DNA of 64,000 nt from Bacteroidota bacterium (GTDB taxonomy: Bacteria; Bacteroidota; Bacteroidia; Bacteroidales; NBLH01), in NCBI GenBank assembly GCA_025361565.1, contig JANYKN010000183.1:62001-126000 (forward strand), read 5' to 3'. Position numbers and translations under genes: made by a program. This document shows, piece by piece, positions 34,997 through 43,892 of this stretch. Position 1 is the first letter of the stretch. Each line of letters opens with the position of its first letter. The notes beneath the pieces are model-generated. The model made no database searches. It worked only from the letters and a program-made list of their open reading frames with translations, and was not told the DNA's origin.

Positions 34997-36271
34997 TTAT
35001 TCAGTATAAAATTTGAGCATTTTAAGAACGGCATCATAGCAAACCGGACAAAAAGTCTTTGTTGCATTTGATCTCATTTTGCAATCAAATTCCGGTCGGT
35101 AAATCCCTTTTTTAACATAACTAGCTCCTTCAAAAGCGCCTATTTTATTTTTAAATTCACCGTTTACAGGTGTTGGCAGTGGAGTGTTTTTATCAACTAA
35201 GTTTTTCCATTTGCTATTGAAATCAACCAGGTTTGTAAGGTTTACTTGCCAGGGCTCAACGCTCATATCAAATAAATCTTCTGCCTTATCATATCCATAT
35301 TCATATTCGTCGCCGAGGGCAGCAAATGCATGGCCAAATTCATGGGTAAAAACTTCTTCTGATTCTCCATTATCACTGGTGCAGAGGTTATAATAGTTGT
35401 AAATGCCGCCACCGCCATATTTACTAGAATTTACCAATATATAAATTTGATCATAGGGAACATGAGCTGCCAGATCCCTGATTTCCTTGACATCTCGTGT
35501 TGTTAGATAGCGTTCACTATCAAAAGTGTAAAAATTTGAGTTCAATATTGTTTTTTTCCAGATATTTTCACCTGGAATATCAGTTCCTGATTCCGCTGAA
35601 GGAGCCATGACAGTCCAAAAATTTATATTTTGCTTATTTTCTTTGAAAGGAGAAACTTTAAAAAAATATTCGATAAAGCGTTTCGTATCATTTCGGAATT
35701 TTGTCATTTCCTGAGCCGTGTAACCCTCGGGAAGCACAACAATGTCTAGCTTAACAGAAGGATCGCCGGAATCCTGTATTTTTTCTGTTTGATATTGATT
35801 GACTCGTTCTTTATTAATGAAATAGTATGTAGGATCAACTTTTAACTCATAAACTGTCTGAAACACTTGTTTCTTATTACGATTTTGAAGTTTAATCCAA
35901 ATCTTCTGTTTAGGATATGGCATAATCACAGAACCATAATAAGTCCGCGACAGTTTTTTTGCCTCATCAGTATCAATCCATTCACGGAAAAGAGTAGAAA
36001 AACCTTTTGAATAAATGAGGACTTTTCCTGTTGAATCAAAAACCTGCAACATATAATCCCCATAATTAAAAGGATCGATTAGATTCTTTTTAGAACCTCC
36101 CCAAAATGGTTCTTCTTTTAATTGCTCAAAATAAACATATGATGTATCAGCATTTCCACCTGTTGTGTAATCGAAACGCAATGTTTTTGGTAAAAAATAT
36201 TTATCAAAACTTACCTGTGCTGAAACTGAAGTCAGTGACCAAAGCAATATAAAAACAAGTATTTTTCTCAT
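34997..36271 (-). CDS. Secreted M64-family metallopeptidase
   Basis: From the ATG at 36271 the protein has 424 residues. A signal peptide (about 1-19, ending SVSAQ) leads to a beta-rich N-terminal domain (about 20-150). The peptidase domain follows, with LDIVVLPEGYTAQEMTKF and the zinc site FTHEFGHAFAALGDEYEYG (HExxH plus a downstream Asp). M64 includes the IgA peptidase of Thomasclavelia ramosa. In environmental Bacteroidota the family is common and its substrates are not known. CKMRSNATKTFCPVC near the end could form a disulfide or metal site. Confidence 0.88.
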   Translation of the reverse strand: MRKILVFILLWSLTSVSAQVSFDKYFLPKTLRFDYTTGGNADTSYVYFEQLKEEPFWGGSKKNLIDPFNYGDYMLQVFDSTGKVLIYSKGFSTLFREWIDTDEAKKLSRTYYGSVIMPYPKQKIWIKLQNRNKKQVFQTVYELKVDPTYYFINKERVNQYQTEKIQDSGDPSVKLDIVVLPEGYTAQEMTKFRNDTKRFIEYFFKVSPFKENKQNINFWTVMAPSAESGTDIPGENIWKKTILNSNFYTFDSERYLTTRDVKEIRDLAAHVPYDQIYILVNSSKYGGGGIYNYYNLCTSDNGESEEVFTHEFGHAFAALGDEYEYGYDKAEDLFDMSVEPWQVNLTNLVDFNSKWKNLVDKNTPLPTPVNGEFKNKIGAFEGASYVKKGIYRPEFDCKMRSNATKTFCPVCYDAVLKMLKFYTE

Positions 36272-36352
36272 AATCAAATATTTATTGAAGCCAGATAGAC
36301 TAAACTTCTGTTTTTAAGTTTCACGTTAATTGCAATGATTATTATATTATAA

Positions 36353-36378
36353 AAGGACTATAAGTAATTACAGTCCTT
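36353..36378 (-). terminator. Terminator after serS
   Basis: AAGGACT and AGTCCTT frame a stem of about 11 bp with one mismatch and a GTAA loop. On the minus strand it is followed by TTTTATAAT, the form of a rho-independent terminator, 33 bp past the serS stop. Confidence 0.65.
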
Positions 36379-36410
36379 AACGTTAATTAAGTCAGATTTA
36401 TAATTCCTAA

Positions 36411-37688
36411 TTATGAAATAATACTAAAACCAGTATATGGAACCAATGCCGGAGGTATCACAATTCCATTGGCAGTTTGATTATTTTCGAGTAACGCAGC
36501 TACTATTCTTGGCAATGCCAGTGCACTTCCATTTAAGGTGTGTGCTAACTGTGTTTTCTTTTCTCCTTTTTCTTTAAATCTTAATTTTAATCTATTAGCC
36601 TGATAATCAACAAAATTAGACACTGAACTCACTTCAAGCCATTTTTCCTGGGCAGCCGAAAAAACTTCAAAATCATAAGTCAAAGCTGAAGTAAAACTCA
36701 TGTCGCCACCACATAATCTTAATATTCGGTATGGCAAACCAAGACTTACAACCAATGATTCAACATAACCAACCATTTCATCAAGTGCCTTATAAGAATC
36801 GGAAGGATGCCTAAGCTGCACAATTTCAACTTTATCAAATTGATGCAAGCGGTTCAAACCTCTCACATCTTTACCGTATGAACCAGCTTCTCGCCTAAAA
36901 CATGGAGTATAAGCCACCCTTTTTACAGGAAAATCCTCAGCATTTAATATTTCGTCCCTAAAAATATTGGTTACAGGAACTTCAGCTGTTGGAATCAGGT
37001 AAAAGTTATCAATTCCGCAATGATACATTTGTCCTTCTTTATCGGGCAATTGCCCCGTGCCAAAACCAGAAGCTTCATTTACCATTAATGGAGGCATCAC
37101 TTCAAAATAGCCATTTGCAATAGCATTATCTAGAAAAAAACTGATAAGCGCCCTTTGCAATTTTGCACCTTTTCCTTTATATACAGGAAATCCTGCTCCA
37201 GTAATTTTATTTCCCAGTTCAAAATCAATCAAGTCATATTTTTTGGCCAAATCCCAATGCGGAACTACTTCACTCATATTTAGTTTAGGCATTACACCAC
37301 CACTTCTTATTATTTCATTATCCTGAGCACCTTTACCTGCTGGAACCTGCTCGCCAGGAAGATTAGGGATCTGTACAATTAATTCGTACAATGCAGATTC
37401 AATTTCGCTTAAACGATTGCCAAGTTCTTTGGCTTCGATTTTTAAACTTGCTGTTTTTTCCTTTGCAGCATTAGCTTCATCAATTTTTCCATCTTTAAAA
37501 AGCTGTCCAACTAATTTTGCTATATTATTAGCTTCAGCCAATGACTGATCTAATTTGTTTTGTACTTCTTTTCGCTCGTCATCCTTAAGAATGATTTTGT
37601 CTACAATCAATGCAGCATCAAAATTTTTGATTCTCAAGCGATTAATTACTTCGCTTTTTTGTTCTCTTATCAGTTTAATTGTCAGCAT
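36411..37688 (-). CDS. serS: Seryl-tRNA synthetase
   Basis: The 425-residue protein is a class II aminoacyl-tRNA synthetase that charges tRNA(Ser) with serine. Residues 1-110 form the coiled-coil tRNA-binding arm (IRNRLRIKNF-like start, then EVQNKLDQSLAEANNIAKL). The catalytic core shows the motif 2 region FRREAGSYGKDVRGLNRLHQF and the motif 3 region ALPRIVAALLENNQ. The end NGIVIPPALVPYTGF is diagnostic. It begins 88 bp downstream of rpmA, across a terminator-like hairpin. Confidence 0.97.
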   Translation of the reverse strand: MLTIKLIREQKSEVINRLRIKNFDAALIVDKIILKDDERKEVQNKLDQSLAEANNIAKLVGQLFKDGKIDEANAAKEKTASLKIEAKELGNRLSEIESALYELIVQIPNLPGEQVPAGKGAQDNEIIRSGGVMPKLNMSEVVPHWDLAKKYDLIDFELGNKITGAGFPVYKGKGAKLQRALISFFLDNAIANGYFEVMPPLMVNEASGFGTGQLPDKEGQMYHCGIDNFYLIPTAEVPVTNIFRDEILNAEDFPVKRVAYTPCFRREAGSYGKDVRGLNRLHQFDKVEIVQLRHPSDSYKALDEMVGYVESLVVSLGLPYRILRLCGGDMSFTSALTYDFEVFSAAQEKWLEVSSVSNFVDYQANRLKLRFKEKGEKKTQLAHTLNGSALALPRIVAALLENNQTANGIVIPPALVPYTGFSIIS

Positions 37689-37703
37689 CTAACTCAGGTT
37701 TAA

Positions 37704-37752
37704 ATAAAAAATCCCCTAAAATTATCACATTTTATGATAATATCAGGAGATT
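37704..37752 (-). terminator. Terminator after the rplU-rpmA operon
   Basis: On the minus strand an 18-bp stem (aatctcctgatattatca / tgataattttaggggatt, two wobble pairs, one mismatch) with a 7-nt loop is followed by TTTTTATTT. It starts 24 bp past the rpmA stop and ends 16 bp before the serS ATG, so serS either depends on read-through or has a promoter within it. Confidence 0.7.
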
Positions 37753-37775
37753 TGAATAGTTTTTTTTAAGGAAAC

Positions 37776-38051
37776 TTAATTGCTTTCTACAACTTCAGGC
37801 ATTGGGATTACAGAAACATAAGATTTATTGTTTCTCTTTTTGGTAAATTTAACAACCCCAGCAGTTAGTGCAAATAAAGTATGATCTTTACCCATTCCTA
37901 CATTTTCATCAGCATTGTGAACGGTGCCTCTTTGTCTGATAATAATGCATCCTGATTTAGCAAACTGACCTCCGTATATTTTTACTCCTAATCGTTTACT
38001 ATGTGATTCCCTGCCGTTTCTTGAACTACCGGCGCCTTTCTTATGTGCCAT
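37776..38051 (-). CDS. rpmA: 50S ribosomal protein L27
   Basis: The 91-residue protein is L27: [24 protein letters not shown] at the start and [24 protein letters not shown] in the core. L27's N-terminal tail reaches the peptidyl transferase centre. No cleavable N-terminal extension (as in some Firmicutes) is present. It lies 36 bp downstream of rplU. Confidence 0.98.
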   Translation of the reverse strand: MAHKKGAGSSRNGRESHSKRLGVKIYGGQFAKSGCIIIRQRGTVHNADENVGMGKDHTLFALTAGVVKFTKKRNNKSYVSVIPMPEVVESN

Positions 38052-38087
38052 ATCTTAATATTTTTTATATTATATACTATAATTCAA

Positions 38088-38399
38088 TTACAAAGTAATT
38101 GATTCAATTTCAATTTGGGTAAAATCCTGACGGTGACCAGAACGTTTTTGATATCCTTTTCTTCTTTTTTTCTTAAAAATGATAACTTTATCACCTCTAA
38201 CATGTCCCAAAACTTTGGTGGAAACTTTTGCACCTGCAATTACCGGAGCACCAATTTGAACTTTACCATCGTTATCAACCAGGAGAACTTGTTCAAAATC
38301 TACTTTGTCTCCTTCATTTTTATCCAAACGGTGAACAAAAATCTTTTTGTCTTTCTCAACTTTAAATTGTTGACCTGCTATTTCTACTATTGCATACAT
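38088..38399 (-). CDS. rplU: 50S ribosomal protein L21
   Basis: The 103-residue protein is L21, which binds 23S rRNA: MYAIVEIAGQQFKVEKDKK at the start and the basic FKKKRRKGYQKRSGHRQDFT near the end. It is the first gene of the rplU-rpmA operon, with a well-formed promoter upstream at 38494-38523. Confidence 0.98.
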   Translation of the reverse strand: MYAIVEIAGQQFKVEKDKKIFVHRLDKNEGDKVDFEQVLLVDNDGKVQIGAPVIAGAKVSTKVLGHVRGDKVIIFKKKRRKGYQKRSGHRQDFTQIEIESITL

Positions 38400-38493
38400 A
38401 TTTAAAATATTTAATTCTGAAGGCGGTAATAAACTCTAAAATTTTGATTTATTGATTATTATCACTTATAAACCCCAGAAATGATTTGGACTG

Positions 38494-38523
38494 CAAAAGT
38501 AGAAAAATTATTCAGACCCCAAA
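38494..38523 (-). promoter_or_regulatory. Promoter of the rplU-rpmA operon
   Basis: On the minus strand a TTTG (38520-38523) and TACTTTTG (38494-38501) are 18 bp apart, matching the Bacteroidota primary sigma consensus. The predicted leader before rplU is about 85-90 nt, long enough for autogenous control, though I see no clear structured element. Confidence 0.65.
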
Positions 38524-38829
38524 AATTTTAAAGGATTAAATTTTAGATGTCCATTAAAATTGAATATATTTATGTAAAATAATTCAACATTATGATTTAA
38601 TAACAGTATAAAATGAAACATATTAAGTATTCATTTTTGAATGATAATTTTCAGATTAGAAATAAAAACAGGAATTTATTAATAAATCCTATATTCTAAA
38701 CAGGTGATAATGAAGCTTATTAACTAAGCCAGAAAAAACATAAAAAGTAATAATTTCAGATAATCCGATATAGGGTAATAATTTTAAACAAAATTATTAC
38801 TTTTGTTAATCAAATTTGCCGCTATAAAA
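38524..38829. other. Divergent spacer between rplU and the bifunctional nuclease
   Basis: Apart from the promoters at both ends I see no gene, hairpin or RNA in this AT-rich stretch. Confidence 0.35.
38798..38805 (+). promoter_or_regulatory. -7 box for the bifunctional nuclease gene
   Basis: TACTTTTG matches TAnnTTTG. It overlaps an in-frame TTG (38803), so that codon is excluded as a start if this promoter is used; the ATGs at 38830 and 38836 remain. Confidence 0.45.
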
Positions 38830-38835
38830 ATGCAA

Positions 38836-39414
38836 ATGAATAGAATTAAATTAAGTATCGAAAGTTTAGTATATAGCCAGACTCAATCAGGCGCTTATGT
38901 TTTGGTGTTGATTGAAGAAAATGGAAGCAGGAAATTACCCATAGTAATAGGTACGGCTGAAGCACAGGCAATTGCAATCGCTCTTGAAGGAATGTACCCA
39001 CCCCGGCCACTTACTCATGATTTGTTTGTCAATTTTGCCTCCGCTTTTAATATAAATATTATTGAGGTTTTAATAACCAAACTGGAAGAAGGTATATTTT
39101 ATTCTGAATTGGTTTACGAAAATTTTTCGAACAGGGTAAAAATTGATTCACGAACTTCTGATGCAGTTGCATTGGCAATACGATTTAAATGCCCAATATA
39201 TGCCAATGAATCTGTTCTAAATATGGCTGGCATTTCATCAAATGATTTTGGAAAGACGATGAACGACTCAGATGAAGAGATTGATTCTGAAGATATTAAA
39301 AATCTAGAAGATAGGGATATACAGGAATTGGAAAAATTGCTAAACGAAGCAATTAACAGTGAAAACTATGAACTTGCATCTAAAATTCGCGACGAAATTA
39401 ACAAGAGAAAATAG
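38836..39414 (+). CDS. Bifunctional nuclease (BFN) domain protein with UVR motif
   Basis: The ATG at 38836 gives 192 residues starting MNRIKLSIESLVYS, as in homologs; the ATG at 38830 adds two residues. Residues 1-125 are a BFN (DUF151) domain: LPIVIGTAEAQAIAIALEG and RTSDAVALAIRFKCPIYA are typical. The C-terminus has a UVR (UvrB/UvrC-type) motif, LEKLLNEAINSENYELASKIRDEIN. BFN proteins have been described with RNase and DNase activity in plants; the bacterial role is not settled. The permease gene follows on the same strand after 259 bp. Confidence 0.88.
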   Translation: MNRIKLSIESLVYSQTQSGAYVLVLIEENGSRKLPIVIGTAEAQAIAIALEGMYPPRPLTHDLFVNFASAFNINIIEVLITKLEEGIFYSELVYENFSNRVKIDSRTSDAVALAIRFKCPIYANESVLNMAGISSNDFGKTMNDSDEEIDSEDIKNLEDRDIQELEKLLNEAINSENYELASKIRDEINKRK

Positions 39415-39673
39415 GAAAATGCAAATACATAAATCTTTCTACTTCTACAAATTCAGCTTTACTTTTCACCAGACTTTTATTAAAGAGAACAATCACATTT
39501 AATCATTCATTTTTATGAAAAATTACTACAATTATATAGATTGTAGATACTGAAATCATGCATAAGTCATAATAAACAATTAAAAAGAAATCTTTCCTTT
39601 GTGAATCAAATATTCTTTCTATTTTTAGCCTCCTAAAAACTAATTTAACCAAGATAAAATAAAGGAAAACCAC

Positions 39674-40930
39674 ATGAATATTAAGTTGCGTCTTACTATA
39701 ATGAGCTTTTTACAATTCTTTGTATGGGGTTCATGGCTGATTACTATTGGCGTTTATTGCTTTCAAACAAAAAAATGGTCTGGTGCCGAATTTGGCGTTA
39801 TTTTTTCAACATTGGGACTATCCTCACTTTTTATGCCTGCCTTAACCGGTATTATTGCAGATAGGTGGATAAACGCAGAAAAACTTTACGGTATTTTACA
39901 TATCTTATATGGTTTGGTATTTCTTTTTGTTCCTCAAGTTGATAATCCAAAAGATCTATTTTATGTCATTTTTCTTGGAATGATGTTTTATATGCCTACA
40001 ATATCACTTTCGAATTCAATAGCATACAATATACTTAAAACCAATAAACATGACGTGGTCAAAGAATTTCCACCAATTAGGGTTTGGGGAACTATAGGAT
40101 TTATAGTAGCCATGTGGGTAACCAATCTGACCGGAAATAAAGCATCTGCAAATCAGTTTTATATAGCCGGTGTTTTTGCTATTGTTTTAGGAATTTATGC
40201 GTTTACTTTGCCCAAATGTCCCCCTCAAAATCTTATTTCAAAAAACTCATCCTGGCTTGAAACACTTGGACTAAATGCATTTAAATTATTCGCAAATTAC
40301 AAGATGGCTTTATTTTTTCTATTTTCAATGATGCTGGGAGCAGCTTTGCAATTGACCAACATGTATGGAGATACTTTTTTGTCCGATTTTGAAAAAATAC
40401 CAATTTATCATGATTCATTTGTTATAAAATATTCTACGATTATCATGTCTATCTCACAAATATCAGAAACTCTATTTATACTTGCCATACCATTTTTCCT
40501 GAAAAGATTTGGTATAAAAAACGTAATGCTAATCAGCATGTTTGCATGGGTATTGAGGTTTGGGCTTTTTGGACTTGGAAATCCGGCAGATGGCCTATGG
40601 ATGATTATTCTTTCATGCATTGTTTATGGAATGGCATTTGATTTTTTCAATATCTCAGGTTCATTGTTTGTTGAAACTTCAACAGATGCAAGTATCCGAT
40701 CTTCGGCGCAAGGACTTTTTATGATGATGACCAATGGCTTTGGTGCCATTTCGGGAAGCTTAATCAGCGGTTATGTGATCCAGAAATATTTTACTTTAGC
40801 AGATGGTTTTAAAGAATGGAAGGGAATTTGGCTAACATTTGCAGTATATTCGCTTGTTGTAGCCATTTTGTTTGCATTATTGTTTCGCCATAAACATGAC
40901 CCTAAATCAATAGAACAATTTCATCATTGA
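39674..40930 (+). CDS. Nucleoside:H+ symporter family permease (MFS)
   Basis: The 418-residue protein has 12 transmembrane helices and matches the Nuc_H_symport family (NupG/XapB): LRLTIMSFLQFFVWGSWLIT in helix 1, ALTGIIADRW after helix 2 and FPPIRVWGTIGFIVAMW in helix 4. Such proteins import nucleosides with protons across the inner membrane. The GC content and codon use are like the neighbours. Specificity for particular nucleosides cannot be told from sequence. Confidence 0.9.
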   Translation: MNIKLRLTIMSFLQFFVWGSWLITIGVYCFQTKKWSGAEFGVIFSTLGLSSLFMPALTGIIADRWINAEKLYGILHILYGLVFLFVPQVDNPKDLFYVIFLGMMFYMPTISLSNSIAYNILKTNKHDVVKEFPPIRVWGTIGFIVAMWVTNLTGNKASANQFYIAGVFAIVLGIYAFTLPKCPPQNLISKNSSWLETLGLNAFKLFANYKMALFFLFSMMLGAALQLTNMYGDTFLSDFEKIPIYHDSFVIKYSTIIMSISQISETLFILAIPFFLKRFGIKNVMLISMFAWVLRFGLFGLGNPADGLWMIILSCIVYGMAFDFFNISGSLFVETSTDASIRSSAQGLFMMMTNGFGAISGSLISGYVIQKYFTLADGFKEWKGIWLTFAVYSLVVAILFALLFRHKHDPKSIEQFHH

Positions 40931-41018
40931 CTTTAAATTTCAACAGTTTAAGAATCTCAAGCTAATCCGGACTTTAATAAATCAATTATCAAATTCATTT
41001 AAAGCCATTTATAAAAAG

Positions 41019-41663
41019 ATGAAGGATACTTATAAGCACAAAGGACAAAGAATAAAATTAGTGGAAGAGCTTATAAAACAAGGTATTTCAGATGAAAAAG
41101 TATTGGCTGCAATATCCAGATTGCCAAGGCATTTATTTTTAGATTCCGGATATGATAAGTTGGCATACCAGAATAAAGCTTTTGAAATTGGATCAGGTCA
41201 AACTATTTCTCAACCGTATACTGTGGCTTTTCAAACCCAGCTATTAGGAGTTGAAAAAGGAGATAAAGTACTTGAGATTGGAACAGGCTCCGGTTATCAA
41301 ACAGCTATTTTACTTGAACTTGGGGCTCAGGTATTTACAATTGAACGCCAAAAGGAACTTTTCCTAAAAGCCCAGACTTTATTGAACCAAATGGGTTACC
41401 ATCCCCAGTTTTTTTATGGCGACGGATACAAAGGCAAAGCTGGTTATAGCCCATTTGATAAAATCATTGTCACTGCCGGCGCACCTTTTATTCCTGAAGC
41501 GCTTCAAAAACAGCTTAGGATCGGAGGAATTCTGGTTATACCGGTTGGAGATTCAGAATCGCAAACTATGTATTCTATAGTTCGATTGGATAAAAACGAG
41601 TTCCAACGAACCAGTTTTGGTGAATTTTTATTTGTGCCTATGCTCGAAGGAAAACAATCATAA
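41019..41663 (+). CDS. pcm: Protein-L-isoaspartate O-methyltransferase
   Basis: The 214-residue protein is PCMT: GSGQTISQPYTVAFQTQLL, the SAM-binding VLEIGTGSGYQTAIL and ITAGAPFIPEAL-type blocks are all present (here VTAGAPFIPEAL). It methylates isoaspartyl residues in damaged proteins so they can revert to aspartate. It is cytoplasmic. It begins 88 bp after the permease gene and is followed by a bidirectional terminator. Confidence 0.95.
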   Translation: MKDTYKHKGQRIKLVEELIKQGISDEKVLAAISRLPRHLFLDSGYDKLAYQNKAFEIGSGQTISQPYTVAFQTQLLGVEKGDKVLEIGTGSGYQTAILLELGAQVFTIERQKELFLKAQTLLNQMGYHPQFFYGDGYKGKAGYSPFDKIIVTAGAPFIPEALQKQLRIGGILVIPVGDSESQTMYSIVRLDKNEFQRTSFGEFLFVPMLEGKQS

Positions 41664-41748
41664 CCAAATTAATACCAATTAATTGAAATTTAGCATTTTA
41701 ACTTTTGTATGTAATACATTCAGAAGCATTACCCACTGGAATAAAGTT

Positions 41749-41782
41749 GAATAAAAAGCCTTATAAACCAGGCTTTTTATTC
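41749..41782. terminator. Bidirectional terminator between pcm and the PUL
   Basis: A perfect 12-bp stem (gaataaaaagcc / ggctttttattc) with a 10-nt loop has T-rich ends on both strands. It lies between convergent genes, 85 bp after pcm and 30 bp after the last PUL gene, and can stop transcription from both sides. Confidence 0.8.
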
Positions 41783-41811
41783 AATAAATCTGATGTTCTT
41801 TATTCCTAAAA

Positions 41812-43767
41812 TCAATTAAATGTCGGTATTTTGTATTTTACATCTTTGGTAACAGTTTTCCAATCATCCGTTCTAAATGGACCCGCAGGAAATCCCTCCT
41901 TATTGAATAAATTATTATCAGAAGCATCACCAGACCATCCAAAATGAACAGCAATAGGACTCTCTACTTTTTCACTTGAAAGAATGACTTTATTTCCTCT
42001 GATAAAAGCCTGTGCATAATAAAATACCTTGTCTTTTCCTGCTATTTCAAAGCCCTTTGCATATCCATATTTATCAGGACAAACTAAACCAGTTCCTATA
42101 TTATCAAAAGTAATAATGAGTTGATTGCCTGACATTTCCATTGATTTGTATGATGGGCCATTACAAATTACTCCTTTTTTGTACACATCGTGTAAAGCAA
42201 TGGAAGAAAGTCTTTTACCTACATCCTGTTTATTTTTAGGATGGATATCTGTTGGGTCTCCAATATCGGTTGTAACACACATTCCGGTATTTGGTATTTC
42301 CAAGGTTTGGGTTTGAGCTTCCCTTAATTCAGCCCAACCGCAACCTTCATTACTATTACCAGATGTATTATATGTGGCTAGTTGTACAAAATAAAATGGG
42401 AAATTACCATTATTCCATTTTTGCCTCCAGCCATTTATCAACAATGGAAATGCTTTTCTGTATTGAAATGCCCTATCAGCATTAGATTCACCTTGATACC
42501 ACAATATCCCTTGAAAAGCATAGGGAATTAAAGGGTTTATCATAGCATTATACGCCAGGGATGGATATTCATTTACACCGCACTCATTTTTTACAGATTC
42601 AACCTGAAATTTCCATGCGCCATTTAATGGAATTATATATTTGTCAAATGTCAATTTTAAATTTGCAGGATCCCCATAAATTCCCCCTCCGCCACCATTA
42701 TCAACCACTCTGACAGAGATTATATTTTTTCCTTCTTTTAATATCCCTGATGGAATAATATATTTTCTGTCTGTATCCCAGATATTGTTGCTTCCGATTT
42801 TTACACCATTTACATAAGTGCTATCCTCATCATCGATTTTTGATAGTTCCAGAGTTGCTTGCTTTTGAATATCGCCAGCTGACAAAACAACTGTTTTTCT
42901 CAGCCAAACCACACCATCAAATTCTCCTAAACTTTGCCCTTCCCATAATTCTGGTTGGTAAAGTTCGGGCCAGTTCGAATCATCAAATGACAATTCTTTA
43001 AATGAACTGCAATTGGCGTTTATTTTTGCTTTTTGTATTGCTTCTATTCGTTTTTCAGAAATAATTATGTTTAAATGACTCAATGAATCTAGATTTATTT
43101 TAGGCATTCCTGCAATTATTTCCTTAAACTCTTCGCTATTTTCAAAGGCTTCACGATTTATCCATGTTTCAATATTTGTGCCTCCCCAAGATGCATTGAT
43201 TAGACCAATTGGGATTTTTAATTCGTTATAAATATTTTTGGCAAAAAAATAGCCCACAGCCGAAAAATCTGAAACTGTGGATGAATCGCAAACTTTCCAA
43301 ACACCTTCTTTAATATCGTCTTTGGGCAAAGAGCTGATTTCCCTTGATACCTTGATATGCCTGATGAACGGATTTTTTGCTGTTTCAATCTCATATTTTG
43401 CATTCATGCATTGGCCAACTGTCAATTCCATATTCGATTGACCGCTACAAATCCAAACTTCTCCAACAAGTACATTTTTTATCTGAACTGTATTTTCACC
43501 TTTAATCGTTAATTCATAAGGTCCACCGGCATTTTCAGGATCCAATTTCAAACTCCATTTTCCACTTTTATCAGCTTTTGTATATTTGGTTTGTTTATTA
43601 AATGTTACCTGAATTTTCTCATTTGGATGAGCCCAACCCCAAACAGGTATTAAACAATTCCGCTGCAGCACCATATTGTCAGCAAATATCATTGGTATTA
43701 CTACTTTTGCCTGAATAGAAATTGCCAGGCTCAAAAGACCGATTAATAATAAACAATTCTTTTTCAT
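41812..43767 (-). CDS. Sialate O-acetylesterase-like SGNH esterase
   Basis: The 651-residue protein has a signal peptide (about 1-20, ending IQAK) and matches the bacterial sialate O-acetylesterase (SASA) family. The catalytic Ser lies in CSGQSNMEL (about 109) and the His in PTDIHPKNK (about 509). A jelly-roll-like insert (about 280-390, WLRKTVVLSAGD...SVRVVDNGGGGG) is typical of this family. Members in PULs remove acetyl groups from sugars of xylan, pectin, sialic acid or other glycans, so sialic acid need not be the substrate. It is the last gene of the locus on the minus strand. Confidence 0.88.
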   Translation of the reverse strand: MKKNCLLLIGLLSLAISIQAKVVIPMIFADNMVLQRNCLIPVWGWAHPNEKIQVTFNKQTKYTKADKSGKWSLKLDPENAGGPYELTIKGENTVQIKNVLVGEVWICSGQSNMELTVGQCMNAKYEIETAKNPFIRHIKVSREISSLPKDDIKEGVWKVCDSSTVSDFSAVGYFFAKNIYNELKIPIGLINASWGGTNIETWINREAFENSEEFKEIIAGMPKINLDSLSHLNIIISEKRIEAIQKAKINANCSSFKELSFDDSNWPELYQPELWEGQSLGEFDGVVWLRKTVVLSAGDIQKQATLELSKIDDEDSTYVNGVKIGSNNIWDTDRKYIIPSGILKEGKNIISVRVVDNGGGGGIYGDPANLKLTFDKYIIPLNGAWKFQVESVKNECGVNEYPSLAYNAMINPLIPYAFQGILWYQGESNADRAFQYRKAFPLLINGWRQKWNNGNFPFYFVQLATYNTSGNSNEGCGWAELREAQTQTLEIPNTGMCVTTDIGDPTDIHPKNKQDVGKRLSSIALHDVYKKGVICNGPSYKSMEMSGNQLIITFDNIGTGLVCPDKYGYAKGFEIAGKDKVFYYAQAFIRGNKVILSSEKVESPIAVHFGWSGDASDNNLFNKEGFPAGPFRTDDWKTVTKDVKYKIPTFN

Positions 43768-43892
43768 TTTCTTTATTTAATATGTTCAAAAATATTTTTC
43801 AATCAAATCGACATTTATCAATATATTGGTATAAGCAACAAATTTTAACACCAATTTCCTAAAACTTAAAAAAGAATATACTTTTCGTACAA